From assembly GCF_026151205.1 (NCBI RefSeq), contig NC_087081.1, forward strand, positions 5,141,246 to 5,205,245: a stretch of 64,000 nucleotides of DNA, given 5' to 3'. Below the pieces are notes generated by a model. That model did no database searches. It had not been told where the DNA came from and saw only the letters and a list, made by a program, of their open reading frames with translations. Below are positions 1-10,853 of the stretch, piece after piece; positions within the stretch are counted from its first letter, which is position 1; each line of letters opens with the position of its first letter. Position numbers and translations under genes: made by a program. Origin of the DNA: Bolinopsis microptera. Its lineage: Eukaryota > Ctenophora > Tentaculata > Lobata > Bolinopsidae.

Positions 1-650
1 ACCAAGGCTCCTATTTGTTCTTTTAGAGCTCCACATTTGGAAATTATGAATTTGAGTGTACTCAGTGTTATAGTTGTTTGGCGTCAGCTAGACTGGCATA
101 AGTGGTCCGCACCCGACTAACAGCCAGCCCTCTGATTGGGCAGCGTGACTGCTATTCGATAGCTTAAATTGGCCAGATTGCGTGTCACGTGGTACCCTAC
201 AGAACAGACGTGTGTTCAAGTTAATTTGCAGTAGAAATTCAACTGGGATGTTCGGTTTATTCTTCTTTGTTACTCCCTGTTGGCATTCTTGATAAGCGCT
301 AATCTCGAGGGTACCAATTACCACCATTATATATTACTGCTTTCCACTATTTGGCTTTGACTGAGAGGATTCAGAATGACATCAAGACCTAAAAACCTTA
401 GGTTCTTAACTCGACTCAGGATTGTTGATTTTCTGGTCAATTTCCTGGCTTTTCAACTGGTTGCTGGGGTAATTTCATTAGATCCCTGATGCTCCTGTCC
501 GGGACTCCGGACAGTAATAATGGCAGGTTTGTTACTATGTATTACTGATATAAGAGTCAATTTTGTTTTGAGCCTATACCGTGATCTTCATTACATCTGC
601 TATAGTGATACCCAGTGTTAGGTAGTATATAAGCTTACTGATTGTTCTAC
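1..650. other. non-coding, no gene recognised
   Basis: No convincing exon is seen. An open frame of 79 codons on the minus strand (88-327) has no domain I recognise. A short perfect hairpin (CTGTCCGG, 4-nt loop, CCGGACAG) lies near 498-517. Confidence 0.4.
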
Positions 651-653
651 TAT

Positions 654-815
654 AGTAACTAGTAACTAGTAACTAGTAACTAGTAACTAGTAACTAGTAA
701 CTAGTAACTAGTAACTAGTAACTAGTAACTAGTAACTAGTAACTAGTAACTAGTAACTAGTAACTAGTAACTAGTAACTAATAACTAGTAACAGTAGTAA
801 CTAATAACTAGTAAC
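654..815. repeat. 7-bp tandem repeat (TAACTAG)n
   Basis: About 18 near-perfect head-to-tail copies of TAACTAG run to about 780, then degrade to 815 with small substitutions. Each junction contains ACTAGT, so the array is locally palindromic. No coding sense is seen. Confidence 0.95.
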
Positions 816-915
816 CAATGACTTTTTAGTTTAATTGGAATCAGTTACTGGTTAATTTTTCTACGAATCTATTCATGGACTATACTAAAGTTAAACTATT
901 AATAAAGTGATTCAG

Positions 916-1020
916 CGGCACATGAAGAAGGTTCGAGAAGAGCGTACTAAGAAGTTCCTGGAACGTTGCCAGAAGTCCCCCCATGGTACTGAGTTTTCCC
1001 ACCCGGAGGCTTCCCTGTAA
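916..1020 (+). CDS. possible terminal exon, basic/charged C-terminal tail
   Basis: After an acceptor-like TGATTCAG, a frame encodes a tail of about 34 residues (RHMKKVREERTKKF... ending ...HPEASL) and closes with two consecutive TAA stops. Base composition is clearly more GC-rich than the flanks, and the Lys/Arg/Glu-rich content looks coding. It would be the last exon of a gene whose other exons are not identified here. It could also be a pseudogene or chance frame. No family is recognised. Confidence 0.35.
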   Translation, partial: RHMKKVREERTKKFLERCQKSPHGTEFSHPEASL

Positions 1021-1470
1021 TAATGTCATGTTGCAGGTTTGTTACAATTCTTGATGTCATTTGTTTTATAGCGTAAATATTCTGTTATTCTAACAGCACC
1101 GTCATAAAAGTGTTTTAATCCTTCAAACATATGTAGCTGATAAAATAACATGTTGTAAAATTATTGAAATGTGATGTGCTCTGGTATCCGTATATAATAT
1201 ATCGACTATATATTATGGTAGAATCTAGATAGATAAGAATCTGGTAGAATGTAGAATGTGGATCTATTTAACAGTTGGAGCTGAGGCACGTTTAAGAGTC
1301 AAATCGATTTCAATTTCAATTGCCCTTTCAGAAATCTCACCGTTGATAAACAGAGCTACAAATCTAAACAATTGTGAGATTTATCCTTGGCCGTGTAACA
1401 ACTTAAAATAGTGGTATCTGTTCGCGATGCAAAACTGAAAACAATTCGATATTGTTTTATTATACTGCTT

Positions 1471-2920
1471 GGCACTATCCGTCGCGGAGTAGAGTCTGCG
1501 GCGGAGCCGCCGGACTCCGAGCGGACTCCGAGCGGACTCCGGCGGAGCCGCCGGACTCCGAGCGGACTCCGGCGGTGCTCCGCCAAAATGTATTTACACT
1601 GGACTCGAGTACATTTTGGCGGACTCCGAGCGGAGCCGAGCGGACTCCGAGCGGACTCCGAGCGGACTTTAAAATCCGCCGCGGACTCCGAGCGGCTCCG
1701 CGGCGGCTCGGCGGAGTGTCCGCCGCGGACTAAGCCACTAGGCGGACTCCGGTCCGCCGCGGACTCCGGCGGAGTGCTTGGCGGACTCCACCGGACCTCT
1801 CCGCCAGACTTGAATCCGGCGGAGTCCGGCGGAGCTTGGCGGAGTCCGCCAGCTCGGCGGACTCCGCTCGGAGTCCGCCGGACTCCAACAGAGTCCACTG
1901 ACTTCCGACCTCCGACTTCCGACCCTCGGCTAAATTTGTCACGTGACATACAACATAGCATTTTGCAATATTGTGGTCAGATGAAAAGGTCGCTAGTGAT
2001 AAACCTTAACCATTACCCTCACAATGTCAATAGTGTACAACTCTAGTCCTAACTTTGACCCTATAATGTATAAACGTTGACCCTAACCCTCCACCAAACC
2101 GCCAGCAGCGAAATATCAATGTCATTGACTGGTCACGTGACCAAAACAATTTTTGTCATATTATCTCATATAGGGAAGCGTTTTTAGTTTTACCCTACAC
2201 GTTGCATGTGGCGTCATTCGGCCGGATCCCAGCAAGCAAAAATACGTCGACCATCACAGGACGACGCCAGCCAGCACTCTCTACGCTCTTCGAGCTCCGA
2301 TCGTCCTGTGACGAAGTAAGGACGAAGCCTGAGGTCCTCAGGTAACATCGACCACCGATTGAAAATTCAAAGATTTTTTGACATAAAGGTCAAATGTAAA
2401 ACTAAAATCTTGATGTTGATTGATTGACGACGTCAATTTTTGAGCACAGCGCGAGCGCATGCGGAAAAGGACCGCGTAGCTAGTCAAGATGTTGATAAAT
2501 ATTTGACTTGTGGCGCGATGTGTTGCTCTAACTATAGCCCTCTTGCTTGCAGTAGCGCGCGACCGCCGGAGGCGGAAATGACCTGGTTAGCTAGGTAAAC
2601 GCGATGTGCCTTGTATGTTGTAGGATGAAATCCTACTAGCTGACGCCACTCGCAGCTGTGCTGCTCGCTGTACGTCAGCGATCGAAATTTATACGCGTAT
2701 CACCCGTTAAGATGTGCCACCCGACGCGCCACACAATTTTTCTCGTTGCTCGTCGCACGTCGACGAACAACGAAGCTCGTTGCGACGCGCAATGAGCTGC
2801 CAGGCTAGGACATCGTCCTGGTCCAACAAATTTTGGCGAGCGATTTTCTCCAAAAATTTAATGAGGGCGCCGACTTCCACTCTGGCTAGGTTTCTTCATT
2901 CTTGTTACCCAGCGCGGCGG
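1471..2920 (+). repeat. left inverted arm of the fold-back element
   Basis: Pairs with about 3340-4816. It includes the GC-rich block 1480-1900, a CACGTG-containing unit near 1940, the hairpin CCTGAGG/CCTCAGG near 2330, and a distal module around 2640-2720 (GGATTTCATCC hairpin, CACCCGTTAAGATG) that recurs elsewhere in the window. It lacks the 74-bp insertion found in the other arm. Confidence 0.85.
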
Positions 2921-3339
2921 GTCGGGTACTCATATACTGTACTTGATTATTAAGAGTACCCCATCTTATGAACGATAGATGAACTTACATGTTATAATAT
3001 ATTTTGAAGTTTTTGAAGTATATTATATGTATTGATTATTCTGTGGCAAATAAAATTCTCTTTTTCTTAAATTCTCTTTTTCTTAATTCTTGTTCATTGA
3101 AATATTACCGCCAGCGAGGAGCTGCAGCTGCGACTGCAAGCCGTGTTACCCACTTCCCTGTACTGTATTGTGATCAGCATGAGTTTAATCAAAGTAATGT
3201 GTATCACTCGCTTTACTGGATCCGAAATTAAAGAATATAATCCTACAACGCCAAGCTAAGCTAGTAATAGAGTTTTATAAACGCACTCTGGCCAAGTCAG
3301 TGGATTCTTTTTACCTAATTTTACCTCATCCCATTAAGG

Positions 3340-4816
3340 AACGCGCGCTGGGTAACAAGAAACCTAGCCAAAGTGGAAGTCGGCGCCCTCATTAAATTTT
3401 TGGAGAAAATCGCTCGCCAAAATTTGTTGGACCAGGACGATGTCCTAACCTGGCAGCTCATTGCGCGTCGCAACGAGCTTCGTTGTTCGTCGACGTGCGA
3501 CGAGCAACGAGAAAAATTGTGTGGCGCGTCGGGTGGCACATCTTAACGGGTGATACGCGTATAAATTTCGATCGCTGACGTACAGCGAGCAGCACAGCTG
3601 CGAGTGGCGTCAGCTAGTAGGATTTCATCCTACAACATACAAGGCACATCGCGTTTACCTAGCTAACCAGGTCATTTCCGCCTCCGGCGGTCGCGCGCTA
3701 CTGCAAGCTTACCTGAGGACCCCAGGCTTTAATGTTGTTAGTAGAGATTAGGCGGAATGACAGGCTGAGCGCGGCCCAGTAACTGCAAGCGAGAGGGCTA
3801 TAGTTAGACTTAGAGCAACACATCGCGCCACAAGCCAAATATTTATCAACATATTGACTAGCTACGCGGTCCTTTTCCGCATGCGCTCGCGCTGTGCTCA
3901 AAAATTGACGTCGCGTCGTCAATCAATTAACATCAAGATTTTAGTTTTACATTTGACCTTTATGTCAAAAAATCTCTGAATTTTCAATCGGTGGTCGATG
4001 TTACCTGAGGACCTCAGGCTTCGTCCTTACTTCGTCACAGGACGATCGGAGCTCGACGAGCGTAGAGAGTGCTGGCGTCGTCCTGTGATGGTCGACGTAT
4101 TTTTGCTTGCTGGGATCCGGCCGAATGACGCCACATGCAACGTGTAGGGTAAAACTAAAAACGCTTCCCTATATGAGATAATATGACAAAAATTGTTTTG
4201 GTCACGTGACCAGTCAATGACATTGATATTTCGCTGCTGGCGGTTTGGTGGAGGGTTAGGGTCAACGTTTATACATTATAGGGTCAAAGTTAGGACTAGA
4301 GTTGTACACTATTGACATTGTGAGGGTAATGGTTAAGGTTTATCACTAGCGACCTTTTCATCTGACCACAATATCGCAAAATGCTATTGGCTATGTTGTA
4401 TGTCACGTGACAAATTTAGCCGAGGGTCGGAAGTCGGAAGTCGGAAGTCAGTGGACTCTGTTGGAGTCCGGCGGACTCCGAGCGGAGTCCAAGCTCCGCC
4501 GGACTCCGCCGGATTCAAGTCTGGCGGAGAGGTCCGGCGGAGTCCGCCAAGCACTCCGCCGGAGTCCGCGGCGGACCGGAGTCCGCCTAGTGGCTTAGTC
4601 CGCGGCGGACACTCCGCCGAGCCGCCGCGGAGCCGCTCGGAGTCCGCGGCGGATTTTAAAGTCCGCTCGGAGTCCGCTCGGCTCCGCTCGGAGTCCGCCA
4701 AAATGTACTCGAGTCCAGTGTAAATACATTTTGGCGGAGCACCGCCGGAGTCCGCTCGGAGTCCGCTCGGAGTCCGGCGGCTCCGCCGCGGACTCTACTC
4801 CGCGACGGATAGTGCC
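3340..4816 (-). repeat. right inverted arm of the fold-back element
   Basis: Reverse complement of 1471-2920 with scattered substitutions, a small indel near 3355 and one 74-bp insertion at 3708-3781. Confidence 0.85.
3708..3781. mobile_element. 74-bp miniature element with 8-bp target duplication
   Basis: The right arm is interrupted between two copies of ACTGCAAG (3700-3707 and 3782-3789). The left arm shows the uninterrupted site (around 2550). The inserted 74 bp have weakly inverted ends (TTACCTGAGG and ..CCCAGTA(A)). A second copy of the sequence lies at about 63166-63244. An 8-bp duplication is typical of hAT-type transposition; that assignment is inference. Confidence 0.75.
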
Positions 4817-5177
4817 GCAAAATTGCCCTGTTTGATATAAGCCATGTATTATAGTCGTCTACTTTGATGAACTTCATGAAACGATATCATTATTAGCTCC
4901 ACCTTTTATCGCTTGCCAGGCTTAACTCGACGCCCCTTATCGATATTCATTCAACGTTCTGACTGAGGAATAATGTTTAAATAGAACGCCAATTTCAAAT
5001 GTCGTAGTATACCTTAGTTTTATATATTTAGTAGTATAATATACTCCCCAATTCCATTTCATATTTTCCATACTGATCTCATATAGCTAGAATTAAGAGT
5101 AAAATGTCAAATTTGTTGATCCTAGCACTAATCCGGAGGGGTTTATAACACATAACACCGGCACGCTTCAGTTATAT

Positions 5178-5325
5178 TAAAATAACCCCTCGTGCTGAAG
5201 GCAAAGCACATCGGGGTTATTTTCACAATAATCCCTCGTGCTTCGCTCTCGAAATTATTATCAATTTTTCCGGCCGCACGTCGCGGGAAAAATTGAAATT
5301 CAATCCCTGCGCATGCCGGGATTGA
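5178..5325. other. three consecutive hairpins downstream of the receptor stop codon
   Basis: Three inverted repeats sit side by side: AAATAACCCC...GGGGTTATTT (5178-5224), TCAATTTTTCC...GGAAAAATTGA (5261-5296) and TCAATCCC...GGGATTGA (5300-5325). They lie 60-210 bp past the stop of the minus-strand receptor, so they could be in its 3' UTR, or they may be a small palindromic repeat. Confidence 0.5.
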
Positions 5326-5387
5326 TCTTCTATCTTCTAACATGTACGACTACGAGTTACACTATCAATTATCATAGAGTAAACACT

Positions 5388-6794
5388 TCACCGATTTTCT
5401 GTCTCAGCTAATACTTGATTTGAAAGTTCCCGATCCTCTTGTACTCTTATATGTTCCATCTGTATGACATCTAGATCATTGTTCCCGCTCTGTATGTCTT
5501 CACTCCTTGACTGAATGAATCTTGCAACGGAAGACATAACTGCAGAGATACTTAACCTGATAAGTCTTTTTACCTCCCCCAACTTTCTGCCTAGGAACTC
5601 TGCTAATGTTTTTTCGTATATCAGCGGGTTGATAACAGAGTTAAGTGGAAGAGCTATCATCGCATACGTCACATACCATTCAGTAGCATCGAAAAATTCA
5701 AGATTATGCATACCGCTTATAACAATGAATGGTACCCAGCAAAGGAAATCAGTCGCAACAATAAGAGTAATTTTATTCTGTATAGACCTATTTTCCCTAA
5801 CTCTTTCTGGGTTATGACGCTGTCCTGATCTCCGTGAAGAAATCCTTGTCTGGATATAAATAACTATGTAGCAAACAGAAATGATGATGAAGCAGACTAA
5901 GTTCACACCAAGCATAAGCCAAACTACTGGATCTCCTTTTTGATCAGTTATGTCTGCTATATTTTGTATCGTTTGTCTGATTCTTCTTGCATCGTCACTC
6001 CGAACAAAGTACTTGAATAAGCAAACACCGTCATTACCATAGAAATGAACTGGACGTCTACTCAAAAGTCCATGTTGCTGAGTGAACATACCGTCCACCT
6101 TATCACTGATTTGTTTCCAGGTTAAATCCATAGTGATGTTACTGTTAGTGATATTGTAATGTCCTTGAAGAACTTTAACATGTTTCTCTTTGTTGGGGAA
6201 GCCAATGAACACTTTGTAGGCGGGGTCATAGTACATTCCTTGTACAAAATATTCCTCTAATGAAGGCATTAATGGTGTAACAGCTATAGCTAGTGAAGCA
6301 GTGATAATACCCGTTACCAAGAAACCAACCTTGATGACGGAATTTCTGTTAACAGGGCATGGAATACTCATTTTCTTGAAAGTGAGCTTGTGCATTCTTA
6401 TGATACTCAAGGATGCCATTGCAAAAAGGGACACTTGTGATCCAACTGTGCTGATGACCCCTAATATGGAGCATGCTGTTCCGGTGTACCAATCGGCTTG
6501 ATGTCTGCAAAACCCGTTCCCATATACAAAACTATCATAGAAAGACAACATAATTAAGTATAATCCAATAAATAGATCCCCTGATCCGATAAGACTGACC
6601 ATTGCCTTATTAGTTAACATACTTCTAGTCCCACTATCCTGAAGAGTTTTCAGCCCACAGAATACGGTGTACGAGTTGAAGATCAATGCTAGCACACCCA
6701 TGACCCAGCACAATACTTGCAGTATCCAGTTTTTAAGTATTCTTTTCCCACAAGCATCATTGCATTCGTCTGAAAGGTCAAAGCAATCATACAT
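5388..6794 (-). CDS. 7TM receptor domain, relaxin-receptor/GRL101-like (3' part of gene)
   Basis: An open stretch of 468 codons ends at a stop at 5388. It begins in the second half of an LDLa repeat (CDG.YDCFDLSDEC) and runs straight into seven hydrophobic segments (about residues 24-46, 64-88, 110-133, 152-176, 291-317, 340-361, 371-393). Helix 7 carries NPLIY. Helix 3 ends in IIRMH instead of DRY. Cys96 or Cys108 and Cys258 are candidates for the usual disulfide. The second extracellular loop is unusually long (about residues 178-288). The family is rhodopsin-class GPCRs with LDLa ectodomains, as in relaxin receptors and the snail receptor GRL101. The first Met is internal. Coding continues upstream, in another frame, at 6848-7020. 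The ligand is unknown. Confidence 0.85.
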   Translation of the reverse strand: MYDCFDLSDECNDACGKRILKNWILQVLCWVMGVLALIFNSYTVFCGLKTLQDSGTRSMLTNKAMVSLIGSGDLFIGLYLIMLSFYDSFVYGNGFCRHQADWYTGTACSILGVISTVGSQVSLFAMASLSIIRMHKLTFKKMSIPCPVNRNSVIKVGFLVTGIITASLAIAVTPLMPSLEEYFVQGMYYDPAYKVFIGFPNKEKHVKVLQGHYNITNSNITMDLTWKQISDKVDGMFTQQHGLLSRRPVHFYGNDGVCLFKYFVRSDDARRIRQTIQNIADITDQKGDPVVWLMLGVNLVCFIIISVCYIVIYIQTRISSRRSGQRHNPERVRENRSIQNKITLIVATDFLCWVPFIVISGMHNLEFFDATEWYVTYAMIALPLNSVINPLIYEKTLAEFLGRKLGEVKRLIRLSISAVMSSVARFIQSRSEDIQSGNNDLDVIQMEHIRVQEDRELSNQVLAETENR

Positions 6795-6847
6795 ACCATC
6801 ACATCTCTGTGATAAGGAAATGAATTGATGATTAGTTGAGAATAAAA

Positions 6848-7020
6848 GTGTCTTCGCAGATCATGTTATTTGAACAGTTTGCTTCGTCACTCATGTCCCC
6901 GCAATCATTTACAAGATCACACACTTGATTGTATTCAATACATCTACTATTATTGCATTGGAAATAGTCCTGGTGAAATAGGTCTTGATTTGCTTTGTCA
7001 ACAAACGTTAGAACTTTAGA
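6848..7020 (-). CDS. LDLa repeat of the same receptor, in a shifted frame
   Basis: Between the two long frames, a third frame encodes a clear LDLa module ([11 protein letters not shown]...VCD...[11 protein letters not shown]). It is bounded by A4 tracts at 7020-7023 and 6844-6847 on the plus strand (T4 on the sense strand). One extra T at the first and one fewer T at the second would make the receptor continuous from 9128 to 5388. So either the gene has two compensating frameshifts or the consensus has two homopolymer errors. Introns here are less likely because the coding sequence is continuous right up to both runs. Confidence 0.7.
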
Positions 7021-9128
7021 AAAGAGTTGTTAGCAAGAGTATATATTCGGTCAGGATATTGTCCAGGACATGAATTGTGCAACAATGTTCTGTTTTTATT
7101 TAGAGGACATGGGGCATCTGAACATAGATCCATGCAACTGAGAAACAGGTAATATTCACCAAATAAATTGCTGCAATTAACCTTAGAGGTCGGAACGATT
7201 AACTCTGACTTTATTCCGAATACATCAATCCAGGGTCGTATGAATTCTTTTACTTCACAGTTGGACTTGGAGTCACTGCATACATTTCGCAATCCTCCGT
7301 CATAAAGAGCGGTCTTATTGATCGTTGGAAAATCTCTAGCGATCCTACAAACCCCATTCTCTGCACCGTCACCACACGTCTCCACTCCATCACAGAGCTG
7401 TTCGAATTGAACGTATGATTTATTACCTTTTGGACACAGATAGACGTTATCGCAAGTTTCGTCACTTTCTTTAAAACGATAGGTTTCGTCAGTTTGATTG
7501 TCACAGAAGTTCAAATCCTCAGCCTGTTCATCTAACCCGTCCATACAATCCACCTGATTGTCCATTATCCAAGAAACTGGTATTCCGGACATATTTATTT
7601 TAAAGTTAAACCTACGGACACATCGAAATTCCTTCGTCATGTATTCACATAAATCATTAAGTTCGTCACTTCCATCAGTACAATCCCACACTCTGTCACA
7701 CATCCTGTGTTTGTGTACTCTACAATAAGTTGAAGGAGACGGTGATATACAGTTGTTTTGAATGTCATCGTCACATAACTTTACTGGTAAACTAGTCTCC
7801 TCATCATTTTCATAACACACCATTTGCTTAGAAACACTCGACAAATACCCATTAATAGGACAATACCCCCCTACTCGCTCATTATCAGAACAGTTAGTCT
7901 GATCTAGATAGTTCAGACAGTATGGATAGTTTTTCCATTCCTTCTTTATATCAAATACGGAGCACCTAGTATAGTTTAATATAGGTACTGTTCTAATCTC
8001 GTTACGCACTTTTCTGTAGTAATGTGTACACGAGTGTGGGGTAGTTTCAGTTACATTACAGTCCTGTTCATCCTCTCCTTTATCACAGACCCTGTATCCA
8101 TCACATATCCACATTGCAGGAACACAATCCTTCCTCCCACGATATTTGCAGTTAACTCCGTATTTATACCCGTTACAATCACTTTCATCTATACACTTTT
8201 CAGAGTCACATTTATCATTACAGAGATTAGTTCCAGTGTACTGTTGTGGGTCATGCTTTACAGAACAATCATTATCTACACTACAGTTCTTAACACATCT
8301 CTTATATGTGTTATTGCAAAACAAGCCTCCACACAGCACATCCGTGTTTGTTATTTCTGTGTTGAACCCACATGCCTGATACACGTGGGGATCGTTTTCA
8401 CACACTGAAGTAACACTGTCAAACTGATAATCTTTTACACCATGTTTAAAGTACACATCAGAGTGGGTACACTTGAAGTTGTATCGTTTTTTCTCTTCAT
8501 TGAAACACACATTTTTCAGAAACCCGCCTACTGTTGCTACTGTATAATTTTCTCCTGATTTTCTCAGTTCGCTCACTATACTGTAGTCTATACTGTAGTA
8601 ACCATCACAGTGATTACCACACGCACCATTAGACCAGTTACTACAACACGGGTTCTCCCCATCAGGGTCACACTCAGCAGGACTGTTATCAGGGAGGGGA
8701 TAATCACTACCACATCTACCGTCATACCTCCACTTTCTCTTACCTCCTGATTCTCTCCAGTCCTTATATATAACACTGTAGTCTACACAGTCAGAACAAG
8801 AACAGTGCTCAGCCGTGTTACCACACCCTCCCCACCTGTAACTACAACACGGGTTCTCCCCATCAGGGTCACACTCAGCAGGACTGCCATCAGGGAGGGA
8901 ATACCTACTACCACATCTACCGTCATACCTCCACCTTCTCTTACCTCCTGATTCTCTCCAGTCCCTATATATAACTCTGTAGTCTACACAGCCAGAACAA
9001 GAACAGTGCTCAGCCGTGTTACCACACCGTCCCCACCTGTCACTACAACACGGTTTCTCCCCATCAGGGTCACACTCACCAGGACTGTTATCATGGAGGC
9101 GATAATACCTACTACCAGGATACGATTC
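7008..9128 (-). CDS. receptor ectodomain: hevein-like Cys repeats and LDLa repeats
   Basis: The open frame runs from the LTR boundary at 9128 down to 7008, about 700 codons. The upstream part (9118-8590) holds three repeats of about 66 residues with the pattern [16 protein letters not shown]...C.PDGE.PCCS...CGNTAEHC. The CCS..(W/G).CG.T..HC spacing resembles hevein-type chitin-binding modules; this is inference. Downstream (8576-7008) is a Cys-rich region with several LDLa modules ([46 protein letters not shown]) and many N-glycosylation sites. It ends out of frame at the T4 run near 7020. No start codon is seen, since coding continues at 18060-18115 across the LTR element. Confidence 0.75.
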   Translation of the reverse strand, partial: ESYPGSRYYRLHDNSPGECDPDGEKPCCSDRWGRCGNTAEHCSCSGCVDYRVIYRDWRESGGKRRWRYDGRCGSRYSLPDGSPAECDPDGENPCCSYRWGGCGNTAEHCSCSDCVDYSVIYKDWRESGGKRKWRYDGRCGSDYPLPDNSPAECDPDGENPCCSNWSNGACGNHCDGYYSIDYSIVSELRKSGENYTVATVGGFLKNVCFNEEKKRYNFKCTHSDVYFKHGVKDYQFDSVTSVCENDPHVYQACGFNTEITNTDVLCGGLFCNNTYKRCVKNCSVDNDCSVKHDPQQYTGTNLCNDKCDSEKCIDESDCNGYKYGVNCKYRGRKDCVPAMWICDGYRVCDKGEDEQDCNVTETTPHSCTHYYRKVRNEIRTVPILNYTRCSVFDIKKEWKNYPYCLNYLDQTNCSDNERVGGYCPINGYLSSVSKQMVCYENDEETSLPVKLCDDDIQNNCISPSPSTYCRVHKHRMCDRVWDCTDGSDELNDLCEYMTKEFRCVRRFNFKINMSGIPVSWIMDNQVDCMDGLDEQAEDLNFCDNQTDETYRFKESDETCDNVYLCPKGNKSYVQFEQLCDGVETCGDGAENGVCRIARDFPTINKTALYDGGLRNVCSDSKSNCEVKEFIRPWIDVFGIKSELIVPTSKVNCSNLFGEYYLFLSCMDLCSDAPCPLNKNRTLLHNSCPGQYPDRIYTLANNSFLKF

Positions 9129-9955
9129 TGTGGGTTATGAAGAGAGAGGTGGTTGATCGTCTAGGTTTGAGATAGGTTGATTAGTTTCAGGACTTTAGTT
9201 CCAACAGACTATCTGTCTGTTCCCACAATGGAACTTGTAGGTTGCGTTGTGTTTTAGTTAGAGTGAGTTGACCAAATAATACGACTTGAAATCGGGTTGG
9301 TTGTAGCTATGTATCAATGTATCAATGTATCAATGTATAAATGTATCAATGTATCAATGTATTAATGTATCAATGTATTAACAATTAGGAACGGTGGTAG
9401 GTCTTTGGGAGGCGTTCAGGAAGTCAAGAAGTGGGGAATTATAGGTGTGCCCAGGGTTTAAAAAGGGTATCACTCGTGTTGGTCATTGGGCCGACACGTG
9501 TGATCCACGAGATGAGTTTCGAGTTCCTGATTGGGGGGTCGAACGGGCTGGGCTCCAGGAAACGATTATCTTAAATGAGCATGAGCTGAACAAACGAGAT
9601 CAACCAATCAGGGGTTTCCCGTTTATCCATTACTCCATTATTGCACCGTTTCCGGTACTTTAATTATCGCATCATAGACCGTTATTGCATTACTTCACAA
9701 TCTATTACAGATACCTGCAATGTTCTTCAGCCAAAGCATGTTCACTTCTGGTGTCACAAATCATATAAGTGGGATGCTTTAATTATCGTCATGACCTCTA
9801 AGTGGGTTCACACCATTGCGTTTGGCTGGCAAGTGCCGTTTGTGACCACTTGAGCTGGCAACCTGCCAATACAGCCACAGGTAGACAGCTGGAAAATAGC
9901 CAACAAGGTATGGAATTATTGTAAGGCTTATAGCAAGGAGAGAAGTGGACCCACA
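9129..9955 (-). repeat. LTR, 3' with respect to the element
   Basis: Begins TGTGGGTTATG and ends GGACCCACA on the plus strand. It contains a short 8-bp tandem array (GTATCAAT) at about 9307-9380 that the other LTR shares exactly, including its variant unit. Confidence 0.95.
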
Positions 9956-9975
9956 ATCTTCCCCCCTCAGGAAAA
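9956..9975 (-). other. polypurine tract
   Basis: On the minus strand a GAGGGGGGAAGATT purine run ends directly at the LTR. This is the expected place for the plus-strand primer and confirms minus orientation. Confidence 0.75.
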
Positions 9976-10853
9976 AAAATCCAAATTTTGTCAGGAACCT
10001 ACCATCGTTTTACAATCAATATCGGAAATGAAATTAAATTAAATTTACACATGTCGAAAGAAATAATTTAATGTTATGAGTAAATATCTTGAATGAAGTC
10101 CATTACCCTTTTAATTTGTTTATAAAATGGACGAATAGTTAAATCACACGAAGAATTAGTTTTGAAAATGACAATATATTTTTTGACTTTATCGTTTTAT
10201 CTTAAGACACAAGAATAAATATTTGTATATAGTTTGTCACAATCAATATGTAACTAGAAACATCGGTAACTGAAGATTCTTTCTGCACTGTAATCATAAT
10301 TAATTTTAACAAAGTTTGTTCCTCGTTACAATTGTGTGTGACCACTTATAAATTCACACATAAATCAATTTAATATATATTTTCCAATCCTTTACATACG
10401 TTTTTCAATTTTGAACGACACCTTGAAGGTTTAAAATATAGCGTTGGTTGGTGATTCAAATTTGTGGTCAATCTTGGTTAAACCATTTTAGTGCTTTGTT
10501 CCTATTGAAGATAAATTTGTAATCAATGTAAGTCATTAGTTCACTTGGCAAATGTTCGTAAGTCTTAGTAGTATATAGGCATGATAGTTCAATATAAATT
10601 TCCAGGATTATTGTTAGTTCTTTTAGCAATGACATTTTTTCCTTTTAAGAGTCTTTTTTGCATATTACACTGTTTTGTAACAGTCGTTTGAAGAATCTTT
10701 TATTATGTTGTTCTAGGTAAGCTGATATTACACACATTAATGGTTTTTTGACAAGGTATTTCTGATATAACTGCTGGAAAATGAACTTTGATGTTTGGAT
10801 GATACTTTGTGGAGATTTTGTTTTGGCTGCAAGGGTCAGTTCATTTTTTAGTT

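Larger units (their letters stand above)
1471..4816. mobile_element. 3.3-kb fold-back/long-TIR DNA element
   Basis: The sequence starting GGCACTATCCGTCGCGGAGT at 1471 returns inverted, ending at 4816. Arms of about 1.45 kb (1471 to about 2920 and about 3340-4816) are highly similar base for base, with a spacer of about 420 bp. The outer 400 bp of each arm is built of short GC-rich units (GGCGGACTCCGAGC and variants) that are themselves palindromic. The apparent ORFs in both arms are mirror images caused by this repeat and encode nothing recognised. No transposase is present, so it would be non-autonomous. No clear target duplication is seen next to the ends. The family is unknown. Confidence 0.85.

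Noticed and set aside
1356-2046. Long open frames on both strands rich in Ser/Arg/Pro
   Set aside because: They come from the GC-rich short repeats of the fold-back arm and are mirrored at 4384-4723. There is no domain or codon-use support.
8588-8776. Minus-strand ORF of 62 codons
   Set aside because: It is in another frame of the hevein-like repeat region. The real frame there continues from 7008 upward.
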